Assembly (NCBI GenBank): GCA_021202015.1
Contig: JAJQDV010000067.1
Span: 21,103 to 57,401 of the forward strand
DNA: 36,299 nt
Source of the DNA: Clostridiales bacterium
Lineage (GTDB): Bacteria; Bacillota; Clostridia; Lachnospirales; Lachnospiraceae
Direction of reading: 5' to 3'
Part shown: positions 24,271 through 31,858 of the stretch, in pieces
Numbering within the stretch: the stretch's first letter is position 1
Layout of the letters: each line of letters opens with the position of its first letter
Translations under genes and position numbers: made by a program
Notes under the pieces: model-generated
What the model was told of the DNA's origin: nothing
The model's database searches: none
What the model saw: only the letters and a program-made list of their open reading frames with translations

Positions 24271-25533
24271 ATGGCGGGAAGAATTATCCAGGAGAATAAA
24301 ATACGCTGCTCCTTTTGCGGGAAATCCCAGGAGCAGGTAAACAGGCTGATCGCGGGGCCGAACGGCACCTACATCTGTGATGAATGCATTGAGATCTGCA
24401 ATGAGATACTCGACGAGGAACTGCTCCGGGAGGAGGAAGAGTCCGGAGCGCAGGAGAATCCCGGCCTGGAGATCAACCTCTTAAAGCCCGAGGAGATCAA
24501 GGGCTTTCTCGATGAGTATGTGATCGGACAGGAAGAGGCGAAAAAGGTCTTGTCTGTCGCGGTTTATAACCACTATAAGAGGATCCTGGCCGGACCAATG
24601 CCGGATGTGGAGCTGCAGAAGAGCAATATCCTGATGCTGGGACCGACCGGTTCGGGAAAGACGCTGCTCGCGCAGACGCTGGCGCGGATCCTGAACGTAC
24701 CCTTTGCCATCGCGGATGCGACGACTCTGACGGAGGCCGGATATGTGGGAGAGGATGTGGAGAATATCCTTCTGAAGATCATCCAGGCTGCCGATTACGA
24801 TATCGAGAAAGCGGAATACGGCATCATTTATATCGATGAGATCGACAAGATTACCAGGAAATCCGAGAACGCCTCCATCACGCGGGATGTCTCCGGCGAG
24901 GGCGTGCAGCAGGCGCTGCTGAAAATTCTGGAGGGGACGCTCGCTTCCGTACCGCCGCAGGGCGGCAGAAAGCATCCGCAGCAGGAGCTGATCTCCATCG
25001 ATACGACGAACATTCTTTTTATCTGCGGAGGCGCTTTTGAGGGACTCGACCGGATCATAGAACGCCGCCTGGATCGCGGTTCCATCGGTTTTAACTCCGA
25101 TCTGGCGGAGAAGAATGACCGGAGTATCAGCGAGATTTTAAAGGAAGCTTTGCCGCAGGATTTTATAAAGTACGGGATGATTCCGGAGTTTATCGGCCGC
25201 GTGCCGGTAACGGTTTCCCTGGAGGCGCTGGAACGCGGAGATCTGATCCGTATTCTGAAGGAGCCGAGGAACTCCCTGATGAAGCAGTATAAAAAACTGT
25301 TTGAACTGGACGGCGTGGATCTGACCTTTGAGGAGGACGCCCTGGAGGCCATCGCGGATTTGTCACTGTCCAGGAAGACCGGGGCGAGAGGACTGCGCGC
25401 CATCATGGAGAATGTCATGATGGATCTGATGTACCGGATCCCGTCGGATCAGAGCATTCAGCGATGCGTGATCACCAGAGAAGCCGTGGAGGGAGATTCG
25501 AAGCCGTTGCTGGAATATAAACTGGCAGGCTGA
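24271..25533 (+). CDS. clpX: Clp protease ATP-binding subunit ClpX
   Basis: A 420-residue AAA+ unfoldase feeding substrates into ClpP. The N-terminal zinc-binding domain has C13, C16, C36 and C39. Walker A is GPTGSGKT (residues 124-131), Walker B IIYIDEID, and sensor/arginine-finger residues follow in [11 protein letters not shown]. The IGF loop needed to dock ClpP is present there. GGAGG lies upstream. Located 101 bases after clpP, where a small palindrome GCAAAT/ATTTGC (24196-24212) is the only visible structure. Confidence 0.97.
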   Translation: MAGRIIQENKIRCSFCGKSQEQVNRLIAGPNGTYICDECIEICNEILDEELLREEEESGAQENPGLEINLLKPEEIKGFLDEYVIGQEEAKKVLSVAVYNHYKRILAGPMPDVELQKSNILMLGPTGSGKTLLAQTLARILNVPFAIADATTLTEAGYVGEDVENILLKIIQAADYDIEKAEYGIIYIDEIDKITRKSENASITRDVSGEGVQQALLKILEGTLASVPPQGGRKHPQQELISIDTTNILFICGGAFEGLDRIIERRLDRGSIGFNSDLAEKNDRSISEILKEALPQDFIKYGMIPEFIGRVPVTVSLEALERGDLIRILKEPRNSLMKQYKKLFELDGVDLTFEEDALEAIADLSLSRKTGARGLRAIMENVMMDLMYRIPSDQSIQRCVITREAVEGDSKPLLEYKLAG

Positions 25534-25617
25534 GAACGTTTTCGGCAGCTCGCAGATATGATACAAATTGAAAGAGAAAGGGGCGGGGTCATTGACTCCG
25601 CTCTTTGAGGATGGGAT

Positions 25618-27933
25618 ATGGACGAATTATTACAGGAAATGCCGGCCGTAGTTTTTCGGGGAGTCACGATCCTTCCCGGTGCGGTCACACATTTTGATAT
25701 CAATCACCCGAAAGCAGTCCAGTCCGTGCGGACGGCCATGCGCGAGGGCGGACGGATTTTTCTTGTAACGCAGAGAGATATGCGGATCAAAGAGCCGACG
25801 GAGGATGATCTGTACCGGGTCGGCCTGGTTGCCGAAATCCGGCAGGTGATCAAGCTCCCGAAGGACAAGACCCGCGTGATCGTAAACGGAAAACGGCGGG
25901 CAGAGCTCGCTTATTTTATCAACAGTGACGCCGGGCTGCGCGCGCAGATCATGCTGTTTGCCAATGAGAACGAGCATGAGCCGCCCGCGGAGGAGGAGGC
26001 GATGCTTCGAAGCCTGCAGGAAGCGCTGGTTGATTACACGGCTGCGAATCCGAAGGTCGGAAATGAGCTTCAGAAGCATCAGGAGGGTCTGTCGCGACTG
26101 GATACCTTTATGGATATCGTCGGGAACAGTCTTCCGCTTCCCTATCAGAAGAAACAGGCGCTTCTGGAGGCGATCACTCTGCGTGACCGCTATGAGGAGC
26201 TGATGCTCATCCTCGGCCAGGAGACGGAGATCACGCAGATCAAAAATGAGATTCAGAAAAAGACAAAGGCCCGTATCGATAAAAATCAGAGAGAGTATGT
26301 GCTCCGGGAGCAGATGAAGGTCATCCGCGAGGAGCTTGGAGAGGATGACGCGGATTCGGACGCGGAGCTGTTTACAAATGCCGTGGAGGCACTTGATGCA
26401 CAGGAATATGTGAAGGAGCGCCTGAGAAAGGAGATCCGGCGTTTCAAGGCAATCGCTTCCAACGCGGCGGAGAGCAGCGTTCTGCGCACCTATCTGGAGA
26501 CGATGCTGGAGCTGCCGTGGAATCGCCGGTCCGAGGACTGCACGGATCTCTCCCATGCCAAACAGGTGCTTGACGACGATCACTACGGTCTCGACAAGGT
26601 AAAGGAGAGGGTGCTGGAGTTTCTGGCCGTCCGTCATCTGACAAACGGCGGGGAGAGCCCGATCCTCTGCCTGGTGGGACCGCCCGGAACCGGCAAGACG
26701 AGCATCGCACGGTCTGTGGCGCGGGCGCTCGGCAAGGAATATGTGCGTATCTGTCTCGGCGGCGTCCGGGATGAGGCGGAGATCCGCGGGCACCGGAGGA
26801 CCTATGTCGGAGCCATGCCGGGACGGATCATTCAGGGCTTAAAGAACGCGGGTGTGAAAAATCCCCTGATGCTGCTGGACGAGATCGACAAGATGAGCAG
26901 CGATTACAAGGGAGATACCGCTTCTGCCATGCTGGAGGTCCTCGACTCGGAACAGAACGCGCATTTCAGCGACCATTATGCGGATATGCCGGTCGATCTC
27001 TCCGAGGTACTTTTCATCGCGACGGCCAACGATATGCAGACCATTCCGAAGCCGCTGCTGGACCGGATGGAAGTGATCGAGGTCAGCAGCTACACGGCAA
27101 ATGAGAAGCTTCATATCGCGAAGGAGCATCTGGTCGAAAAACAGAAAAAGGCGAACGGGATTCTGCCGGAACAGATGACGATCACCGATGAGGCGCTGGA
27201 ATGCATCATTGAACACTATACCAGAGAGGCGGGCGTTCGCAATCTGGAGCGAAGGATCGGCCAGCTCTGCCGGAAGGCGGCGCGCGAGATTTATGAGGAG
27301 AACACGAAAACGATTCTGATCGACGGGGGCGATCTGGAGACCTATCTCGGAAAGGAACGCTACCATTCGGACGCGAAAAACGAGGAGGATGAGGTCGGTA
27401 TCGTCCGCGGCCTGGCCTGGACCAGCGTCGGCGGAACAACGCTCCAGATCGAGGTGAACATCATGCCCGGAAAGGGCGAGTTCAACCTGACCGGACAGCT
27501 CGGCGACGTGATGAAAGAATCCGCGCAGACCGGGATCAGTTATATTCGGTCCGTGAGCGCGAAGTACGGCATTGACAGTTCGTTTTTTACGGAGAATGAT
27601 ATTCACATACATATCCCCGAGGGCGCCGTTCCGAAGGACGGTCCCTCCGCCGGCATCACGATGGCGACGGCCATGCTGTCCGCGGTCACGCATAAAAAAG
27701 TACGCGCGGACGTGGCAATGACCGGGGAGATCACCCTCCGCGGACGGGTGCTTCCCATCGGCGGCCTGAAGGAAAAGCTGCTGGCGGCAAAGACCGCGGG
27801 CATTTGTACTGTGATCATCCCGGAGAAAAACCGCAGCGACGCGGAGGAGATCGATGACGAGATCACGGAAGGTATGGAACTGAACTTCGTGGGGAATATG
27901 GAGGATGTGCTTTCCGTTGCGATGGTGCGTTAA
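25618..27933 (+). CDS. lon: ATP-dependent protease Lon (LonA type)
   Basis: A 771-residue protease that degrades misfolded and regulatory proteins. The N-terminal substrate-binding domain begins at LPAVVFRGVTILPG-like residues. Walker A is GPPGTGKT (354-361), Walker B LMLLDEID. The catalytic dyad is Ser677 (PKDGPSAGIT) and Lys720 (GGLKEKLLAAK), 43 residues apart as in E. coli Lon (679/722). No membrane segments are present, so it is LonA and not LonB. The upstream 84 bases show no CIRCE or CtsR site by eye. Confidence 0.97.
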   Translation: MDELLQEMPAVVFRGVTILPGAVTHFDINHPKAVQSVRTAMREGGRIFLVTQRDMRIKEPTEDDLYRVGLVAEIRQVIKLPKDKTRVIVNGKRRAELAYFINSDAGLRAQIMLFANENEHEPPAEEEAMLRSLQEALVDYTAANPKVGNELQKHQEGLSRLDTFMDIVGNSLPLPYQKKQALLEAITLRDRYEELMLILGQETEITQIKNEIQKKTKARIDKNQREYVLREQMKVIREELGEDDADSDAELFTNAVEALDAQEYVKERLRKEIRRFKAIASNAAESSVLRTYLETMLELPWNRRSEDCTDLSHAKQVLDDDHYGLDKVKERVLEFLAVRHLTNGGESPILCLVGPPGTGKTSIARSVARALGKEYVRICLGGVRDEAEIRGHRRTYVGAMPGRIIQGLKNAGVKNPLMLLDEIDKMSSDYKGDTASAMLEVLDSEQNAHFSDHYADMPVDLSEVLFIATANDMQTIPKPLLDRMEVIEVSSYTANEKLHIAKEHLVEKQKKANGILPEQMTITDEALECIIEHYTREAGVRNLERRIGQLCRKAAREIYEENTKTILIDGGDLETYLGKERYHSDAKNEEDEVGIVRGLAWTSVGGTTLQIEVNIMPGKGEFNLTGQLGDVMKESAQTGISYIRSVSAKYGIDSSFFTENDIHIHIPEGAVPKDGPSAGITMATAMLSAVTHKKVRADVAMTGEITLRGRVLPIGGLKEKLLAAKTAGICTVIIPEKNRSDAEEIDDEITEGMELNFVGNMEDVLSVAMVR

Positions 27934-27954
27934 CAAAACAGAAAGGGAAACGAT

Positions 27955-28575
27955 ATGATCATCAGAAGCGCTTCGCTCGAAACCGTCTGCGGCTATACCA
28001 GCAGGCTTCCGCGGAACACAAAACCGGAGATTGCCTTTGCCGGGAAATCCAACGTGGGAAAATCCTCCCTGATCAATACCCTGGTAAATCGAAAAGCTCT
28101 GGCGCGAACCTCCGGGCAGCCCGGAAAGACGCAGACGATCAATTTTTATAATGTGAATGACGAACTGTATCTGACCGATCTGCCCGGCTACGGTTTCGCG
28201 AAGGTACCTCAGAAGGAAAAGGAAAAGTGGGGGCAGATGATCGAGAATTACCTGCACGGTTCCGGGCAGCTCCGGGCTGTGTTTCTGCTGATCGATATCC
28301 GCCACGACCCTTCCTCCAATGATAAGACCATGTACGACTGGATCCTGTACCAGGGATACCATCCGATCATTATCGCGACGAAGCTGGATAAAATAAAAAG
28401 AAGTCAGATACAGAAGCAGATAAAAGCGATACGGACCGGGCTGGGCGCGGACGCGGAAACCGTCATCCTTCCGTTTTCCGCGGAGACGAAGCAGGGCAGG
28501 GAGGAGATCTGGGAACGGATCGGTTCGCTTTGTGCCGACGCAGCTGATACAGAAGGAGAGCATATTGAAAAATAA
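27955..28575 (+). CDS. engB: Ribosome-biogenesis GTPase EngB/YsxC
   Basis: A 206-residue GTPase needed for assembly of the large ribosomal subunit. GTPase motifs in order: G1 GKSNVGKSS (residues 30-38), the switch region RTSGQPGKTQTINF, G3 DLPGYG, G4 TKLDK and a G5-like FSAET. AAAGGGAAACG precedes the ATG. The end overlaps the next gene by 11 bases, linking the metal-transport genes to the clp/lon/engB transcript. Confidence 0.96.
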   Translation: MIIRSASLETVCGYTSRLPRNTKPEIAFAGKSNVGKSSLINTLVNRKALARTSGQPGKTQTINFYNVNDELYLTDLPGYGFAKVPQKEKEKWGQMIENYLHGSGQLRAVFLLIDIRHDPSSNDKTMYDWILYQGYHPIIIATKLDKIKRSQIQKQIKAIRTGLGADAETVILPFSAETKQGREEIWERIGSLCADAADTEGEHIEK

Positions 28576-29464
28576 GTATGTATTTACCGCGGTTCTTCTC
28601 GCGGTGATCCTGTTTGCGGGAATCGGACTGACAGCGCTTTATCTGCATCAGCAGGAGCCGGAGGTCGGGGACGCGCAGGAGGTTACCGTTGTGACCTCCT
28701 TCTATCCGATGTATGTCGCCGCGGAAAACATCATCGGCGAGTGTGAAAATGTGACGCTTGAAAATTTAAGCGAGCCGCAGACGGGCTGTCTCCACGACTA
28801 CCAGCTTACCTCGGAGGACATGAAACTGCTTTCCACCGCGGATGTTTTTATCATCAACGGCGGCGGGATCGAATCCTTTCTGGCGGAGGTGGCGGAACAG
28901 TATCCCGACCTGACAGTGATCAATGCCTGCGAAAATATCGAGCTTTCGGAGGATAATGCGCATGTCTGGATGAGTATGGAACTGTATATGATTCAGGTGC
29001 AGACCATCTGTGACGGGCTGGCGGATGTGGACGCGGCGCATAATGAGATCTATCGACAGAACACGGAAGAATATATCGAAAAAGTGGAATCTCTGCGGGA
29101 CGAATACAGCGAGATGTTCACGGATTTAAGCGGCCGTTCGGTCGTCCTGTTTCATGAAGCATATGAATATCTGACAGATGAGCTCGGACTGGAAGTGGTG
29201 GGTCTGATGGATCTGGACGAGGAGCGCCAGGTCAGTGCCGGCGAGGTGGCGGATATCCTGTCCGTCATTGAGGAACAGCAGGTGTCCGTGATTTTCGCGG
29301 AAGAGCTTTATGGGAAGGATATGGGCGACACGGTGGAGAAGGAAGCCGATGTAAAGGTCGTCTACCTGGACACTCTGACCCGCGGGGATTACGATCCGGA
29401 CAGCTATCTGGACGGGATGCGGTCGAATCTGGAGCTGATCCGGGAAGCGTTTCGTAACGAATAA
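28565..29464 (+). CDS. ZnuA-like metal ABC transporter substrate-binding protein
   Basis: A 299-residue protein. A TTG start at 28565 is preferred: AAGGAG (28553-28558) is six bases before it and the protein then opens with a normal Lys-rich signal region, whereas the upstream ATG at 28532 lacks a site. The hydrophobic segment FTAVLLAVILFAGIGL has no lipobox Cys, so the protein is probably anchored by this helix. The cluster A-I metal-binding residues are visible: His in CLHDYQLT, His in AHVWMS, His in FHEAYEYL and an acidic residue in the YGKDMGD region. This suggests Zn or Mn binding. The His-rich loop typical of ZnuA is absent. The ABC ATPase follows 16 bases later. Confidence 0.88.
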   Translation: MKNKYVFTAVLLAVILFAGIGLTALYLHQQEPEVGDAQEVTVVTSFYPMYVAAENIIGECENVTLENLSEPQTGCLHDYQLTSEDMKLLSTADVFIINGGGIESFLAEVAEQYPDLTVINACENIELSEDNAHVWMSMELYMIQVQTICDGLADVDAAHNEIYRQNTEEYIEKVESLRDEYSEMFTDLSGRSVVLFHEAYEYLTDELGLEVVGLMDLDEERQVSAGEVADILSVIEEQQVSVIFAEELYGKDMGDTVEKEADVKVVYLDTLTRGDYDPDSYLDGMRSNLELIREAFRNE

Positions 29465-29480
29465 AAACACCGGAGGTACT

Positions 29481-30245
29481 ATGTTTCGAAAACTATTAGA
29501 GCCCTGCGGCCTCCACTGCATCCGCATGAATGACATTGGCGTAACGGTGGGCGATCAGGTCATCCTGAAAAACATCAATCTTCATATTCACTGCGGCACG
29601 CTCGCGGCGCTCATCGGCAAAAACGGCGCCGGGAAATCCACCCTGATCCGGGCAATCCTGGACGACATCCCACATACGGGGACGATCGAGTTTTCCATCC
29701 ATGATAAGACGGCCGTTCTGCGCGATACGGGATCGGAGCTGAAGATCGGCTATGTGCCGCAGAGCCTGAACATCGAGAAAAAAACGCCCATCAGCGTTTA
29801 CGATATGATCGCCTGTTATCAGAGCGCTTATCCCGTTTTCTGGAAAAAGAGCCGAAGCCTGTATGAAAAAATCCGCGAAAGCCTTGCGGTTTTTGACGCG
29901 GAGGATCTGATCGACCGGCAGGTCTGCAACCTGTCCGGCGGCGAACTGCAGCGCGTACTCCTGTCCATGGCGATCCTCGACAAGCCGGATCTCCTGCTTC
30001 TGGACGAGCCGGTGTCCGGCATTGACAAAAATGGTATGGAAGTCTTTTACCATACCATCTCTCAGCTGAAGAAAAATTATGACCTGGCGATCATTCTGAT
30101 CTCCCACGATCTCGATTACGTGGCGAAGTACGCGGATCAGGTCATCCTGATCGACGGGCAGACGGTCGCCTGCCAGGGCAGCGTCCGAAGGGTGTTTGAA
30201 AGCCCGGAGTTTCAAAAGGTGTTTGGCGTGAGCCGTGAAAATTAG
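29481..30245 (+). CDS. ZnuC-like ABC transporter ATP-binding protein
   Basis: A 254-residue ATPase that would power metal uptake with the preceding binding protein. Walker A GKNGAGKST (46-54), Q-loop YVPQSLN, signature LSGGELQRV, Walker B LLLLDEPVSG and the switch His in LISHDLDYV are complete. The N-terminal CGLHC is unusual and could bind metal. GGAGG precedes the ATG. No membrane permease gene (ZnuB type) follows: the next gene ends 5 bases away on the opposite strand. The permease must be elsewhere or has been lost. Confidence 0.9.
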   Translation: MFRKLLEPCGLHCIRMNDIGVTVGDQVILKNINLHIHCGTLAALIGKNGAGKSTLIRAILDDIPHTGTIEFSIHDKTAVLRDTGSELKIGYVPQSLNIEKKTPISVYDMIACYQSAYPVFWKKSRSLYEKIRESLAVFDAEDLIDRQVCNLSGGELQRVLLSMAILDKPDLLLLDEPVSGIDKNGMEVFYHTISQLKKNYDLAIILISHDLDYVAKYADQVILIDGQTVACQGSVRRVFESPEFQKVFGVSREN

Positions 30246-30250
30246 CGGAG

Positions 30251-31075
30251 TTATTCCTCCTGGATACCATGTGCGGCGAGAAGCTTTCTCATGCGTTCGA
30301 CTTCAGAAGCAAGCTGCTCCTTCTCAGAGGTGAGTTGCTCCTTCTCACTGGTAAGCTGTTCAACAATCTCCTGGTTTTCTTCCCTTTGCAGTTGCAGCCG
30401 TCTTTCAAATGTGTAATCCAATGTTGACACGCGTTTCACCTCCGCTCTGTTTTCCCGGAGGAATTTCTCCAGGATATGGTCTCTGATACAGCTGTCTATC
30501 GCGGCGTCCAGCGCCTTATCCAGCAGATACATATCCCGGAAACCCCTCACGCGGTCAACAAATTCGGTATATTCTTTTAATACCTTACATTTGTTTATGA
30601 TTTCCTGATTATATCCCGGATTGATGTTGTACAGCGTGCATACTAATTCCAGTTCCGGTTTCGCAGCCGGACACTCAAAAGCGTCCGACAGCTTTATGTA
30701 TTTCACTTCCGGCTCCTTGTCCCTTCCGTTATAAAATACGACGAATGACGGCCGTGGGATCTTTCTCAGTGTACTGGAAAACAGATCCCTGTTTTTCGTA
30801 AGCGTTTTATACAGCTCCGTGATATAGATCAGGAAGCGCAGCGGCATATTCGGGTTCGGAGTGCTCTGATGTTCGTAAATGCTCAGGCAGCTGTCGATAA
30901 TGAACGACGCGTCATTCCGAATAGAGAGCTGGATGCCCGCTTCCAGTCTGAAGATTCGAACCTCTGACGGATCCCGGTAATCGGTATGGTTCAGCGCGTT
31001 ATAAACACTCAGCGCATTTTCCGGATCTTCCAGCAGCATGCTGAATACATCGCTTTTATACTCCTGGTTGCTCAT
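30251..31075 (-). CDS. Rpn-family recombination-promoting nuclease / PD-(D/E)XK transposase-like
   Basis: A 274-residue protein. AGAGGAGG lies upstream of the ATG. The front ~180 residues have the Rpn/Transposase_31 pattern: IRNDASFIIDSCLSIYEHQSTPNPNMPLRFL, a variant PD-(D/E)XK core with Asp and the E-x-Q in YEHQ, followed by VVFYNGR. The C-terminal ~50 residues are a coiled coil of tandem EQLTSEK heptads. E. coli RpnA promotes RecA-independent recombination and cuts DNA; the activity here is inferred. No inverted repeats or partner transposase were seen, so it is not an insertion sequence by itself. Confidence 0.85.
   Translation of the reverse strand: MSNQEYKSDVFSMLLEDPENALSVYNALNHTDYRDPSEVRIFRLEAGIQLSIRNDASFIIDSCLSIYEHQSTPNPNMPLRFLIYITELYKTLTKNRDLFSSTLRKIPRPSFVVFYNGRDKEPEVKYIKLSDAFECPAAKPELELVCTLYNINPGYNQEIINKCKVLKEYTEFVDRVRGFRDMYLLDKALDAAIDSCIRDHILEKFLRENRAEVKRVSTLDYTFERRLQLQREENQEIVEQLTSEKEQLTSEKEQLASEVERMRKLLAAHGIQEE
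30294..30357 (-). repeat. 21-base tandem repeat encoding coiled-coil heptads
   Basis: Three units of 21 bases, two nearly identical (CTCCTTCTCA core on the plus strand), encode EQLTSEK, EQLTSEK and EQLASEV. The period of seven residues equals one coiled-coil heptad, so copy-number change keeps frame and register. Confidence 0.8.
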
Positions 31076-31321
31076 TTGGTAATACCTCCTCTGTGTGTGT
31101 AATCGCAGAGGCGGCCTACCGCGGCAAGCTCTCCTGATACTTCCGCATCTGATTGTAAAACACCCCTGCTGTTGTTGGAAATAAAAAGCATGGACTTTTA
31201 CAGATACAGAAAATACAGAAGCTGCAGAAATAAGAAAAGTATGCTTTTGTGTTCCTTATCATAGCACAGGGTACTGGAAAAAGCAATTATAATTTAATTC
31301 AGGGGCAGTTTGTCAAGAACA
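31076..31321. other. Intergenic region between rpn-like and xre genes
   Basis: 246 bases, AT-rich. It contains CAGA/ATACAGAA-type short repeats (31200-31240) and a loose inverted pair AAAAGCAT / ATGCTTTT (31184-31191, 31241-31248). No gene or convincing promoter was found. Confidence 0.4.
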
Positions 31322-31627
31322 TTACGTGAAAGCCTTCACCAGTTCGGAAATCGCGTCCAGCTGTGCGGTGGAAAGTCTGCCCAGCTGTTTCGCCAGTTCT
31401 TTTGTTCGAAAAGGATAAATGATTTCATCATCGAAAAATTCTTTTGGCGTAAGTTCAAGATATTCACAGATATAGAAAAATGCTTGCATGGAGGGGTAAG
31501 TTTTTCTGTTTTCTATGCGGTTAATATAACTTTCGTTCTGGCCGATTGCGAGACTCATCTCTCTGGCGGAGACGTTCTTCTGCATGCGAAGGGCTGTCAG
31601 CCTCTCAGAAAAATAATCTTCGTACAT
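31322..31627 (-). CDS. XRE-family helix-turn-helix regulator
   Basis: A 101-residue DNA-binding protein. The start at 31627 has GAGGTGG upstream; a longer frame up to 31720 would overlap its own promoter and was rejected. Residues ~8-60 are a Cro/C1-type HTH: LRMQKNVSAREMSLAIGQNESYI is helix-turn-helix, then NRIENRKTYPSMQAFFYICEYLEL. The C-terminal ~40 residues (ELAKQLGRLSTAQLDAISELV) may dimerise. It is divergent from the giant secreted-protein gene. A palindromic site in the shared control region is the likely operator, giving autoregulation and control of that gene. Confidence 0.9.
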   Translation of the reverse strand: MYEDYFSERLTALRMQKNVSAREMSLAIGQNESYINRIENRKTYPSMQAFFYICEYLELTPKEFFDDEIIYPFRTKELAKQLGRLSTAQLDAISELVKAFT

Positions 31628-31706
31628 AAATCTACCACCTCGTTTTTTAGATATTATATGCTCCGCGTTTGCTGGATTTAAGACGTGAAATGGCGCGAAA
31701 CGTGAC

Positions 31707-31712
31707 ATTATA
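31707..31712 (-). promoter_or_regulatory. Likely -10 of the xre gene
   Basis: On the minus strand TATAAT (31712-31707). The matching -35 position (GATATT) lies inside the palindrome and is weak. Start near 31700 gives a ~70-base leader. Confidence 0.4.
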
Positions 31713-31713
31713 T

Positions 31714-31742
31714 TTGACATAGGATATACAATATCCTATAAT
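31714..31742 (+). promoter_or_regulatory. Consensus sigma-A promoter of the giant secreted-protein gene
   Basis: TTGACA (31714-31719), exactly 17 bases, TATAAT (31737-31742): a perfect match. The spacer is filled by a palindrome, so the promoter would be very strong unless a regulator sits on it. Confidence 0.9.
31719..31739. promoter_or_regulatory. Palindromic operator between -35 and -10
   Basis: Arms ATAGGATAT (31719-31727) and ATATCCTAT (31731-31739) are perfect reverse complements around ACA. The site fills the spacer of the plus-strand promoter and covers the -35 zone of the divergent xre gene. This is the classic layout for a dimeric XRE repressor acting on both. Confidence 0.8.
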
Positions 31743-31858
31743 ATACTATAAATATAATGACGGAATCGGAGATGCATGTCTGAAGCAACTGCCCATCCGT
31801 AAATGGCTTTATCAGCGGATTTTATATAGATAAAAAATAAAGACGAGGGATGAAGGAT

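Noticed and set aside
23454-25617. CtsR or HrcA/CIRCE control of clpP, clpX and lon
   Set aside because: No tandem GGTCAAA or TTAGCACTC-N9-GAGTGCTAA element was seen in the intergenic regions.
26839-28563. A 574-codon minus-strand open frame opposite lon and engB
   Set aside because: It lies fully antisense to two clear genes with complete catalytic motifs, has no recognisable domain, and such frames arise from codon bias in this sequence.
30251-31321. Complete insertion sequence around the Rpn gene
   Set aside because: No terminal inverted repeats or target duplications were recognised; Rpn genes are usually stand-alone.
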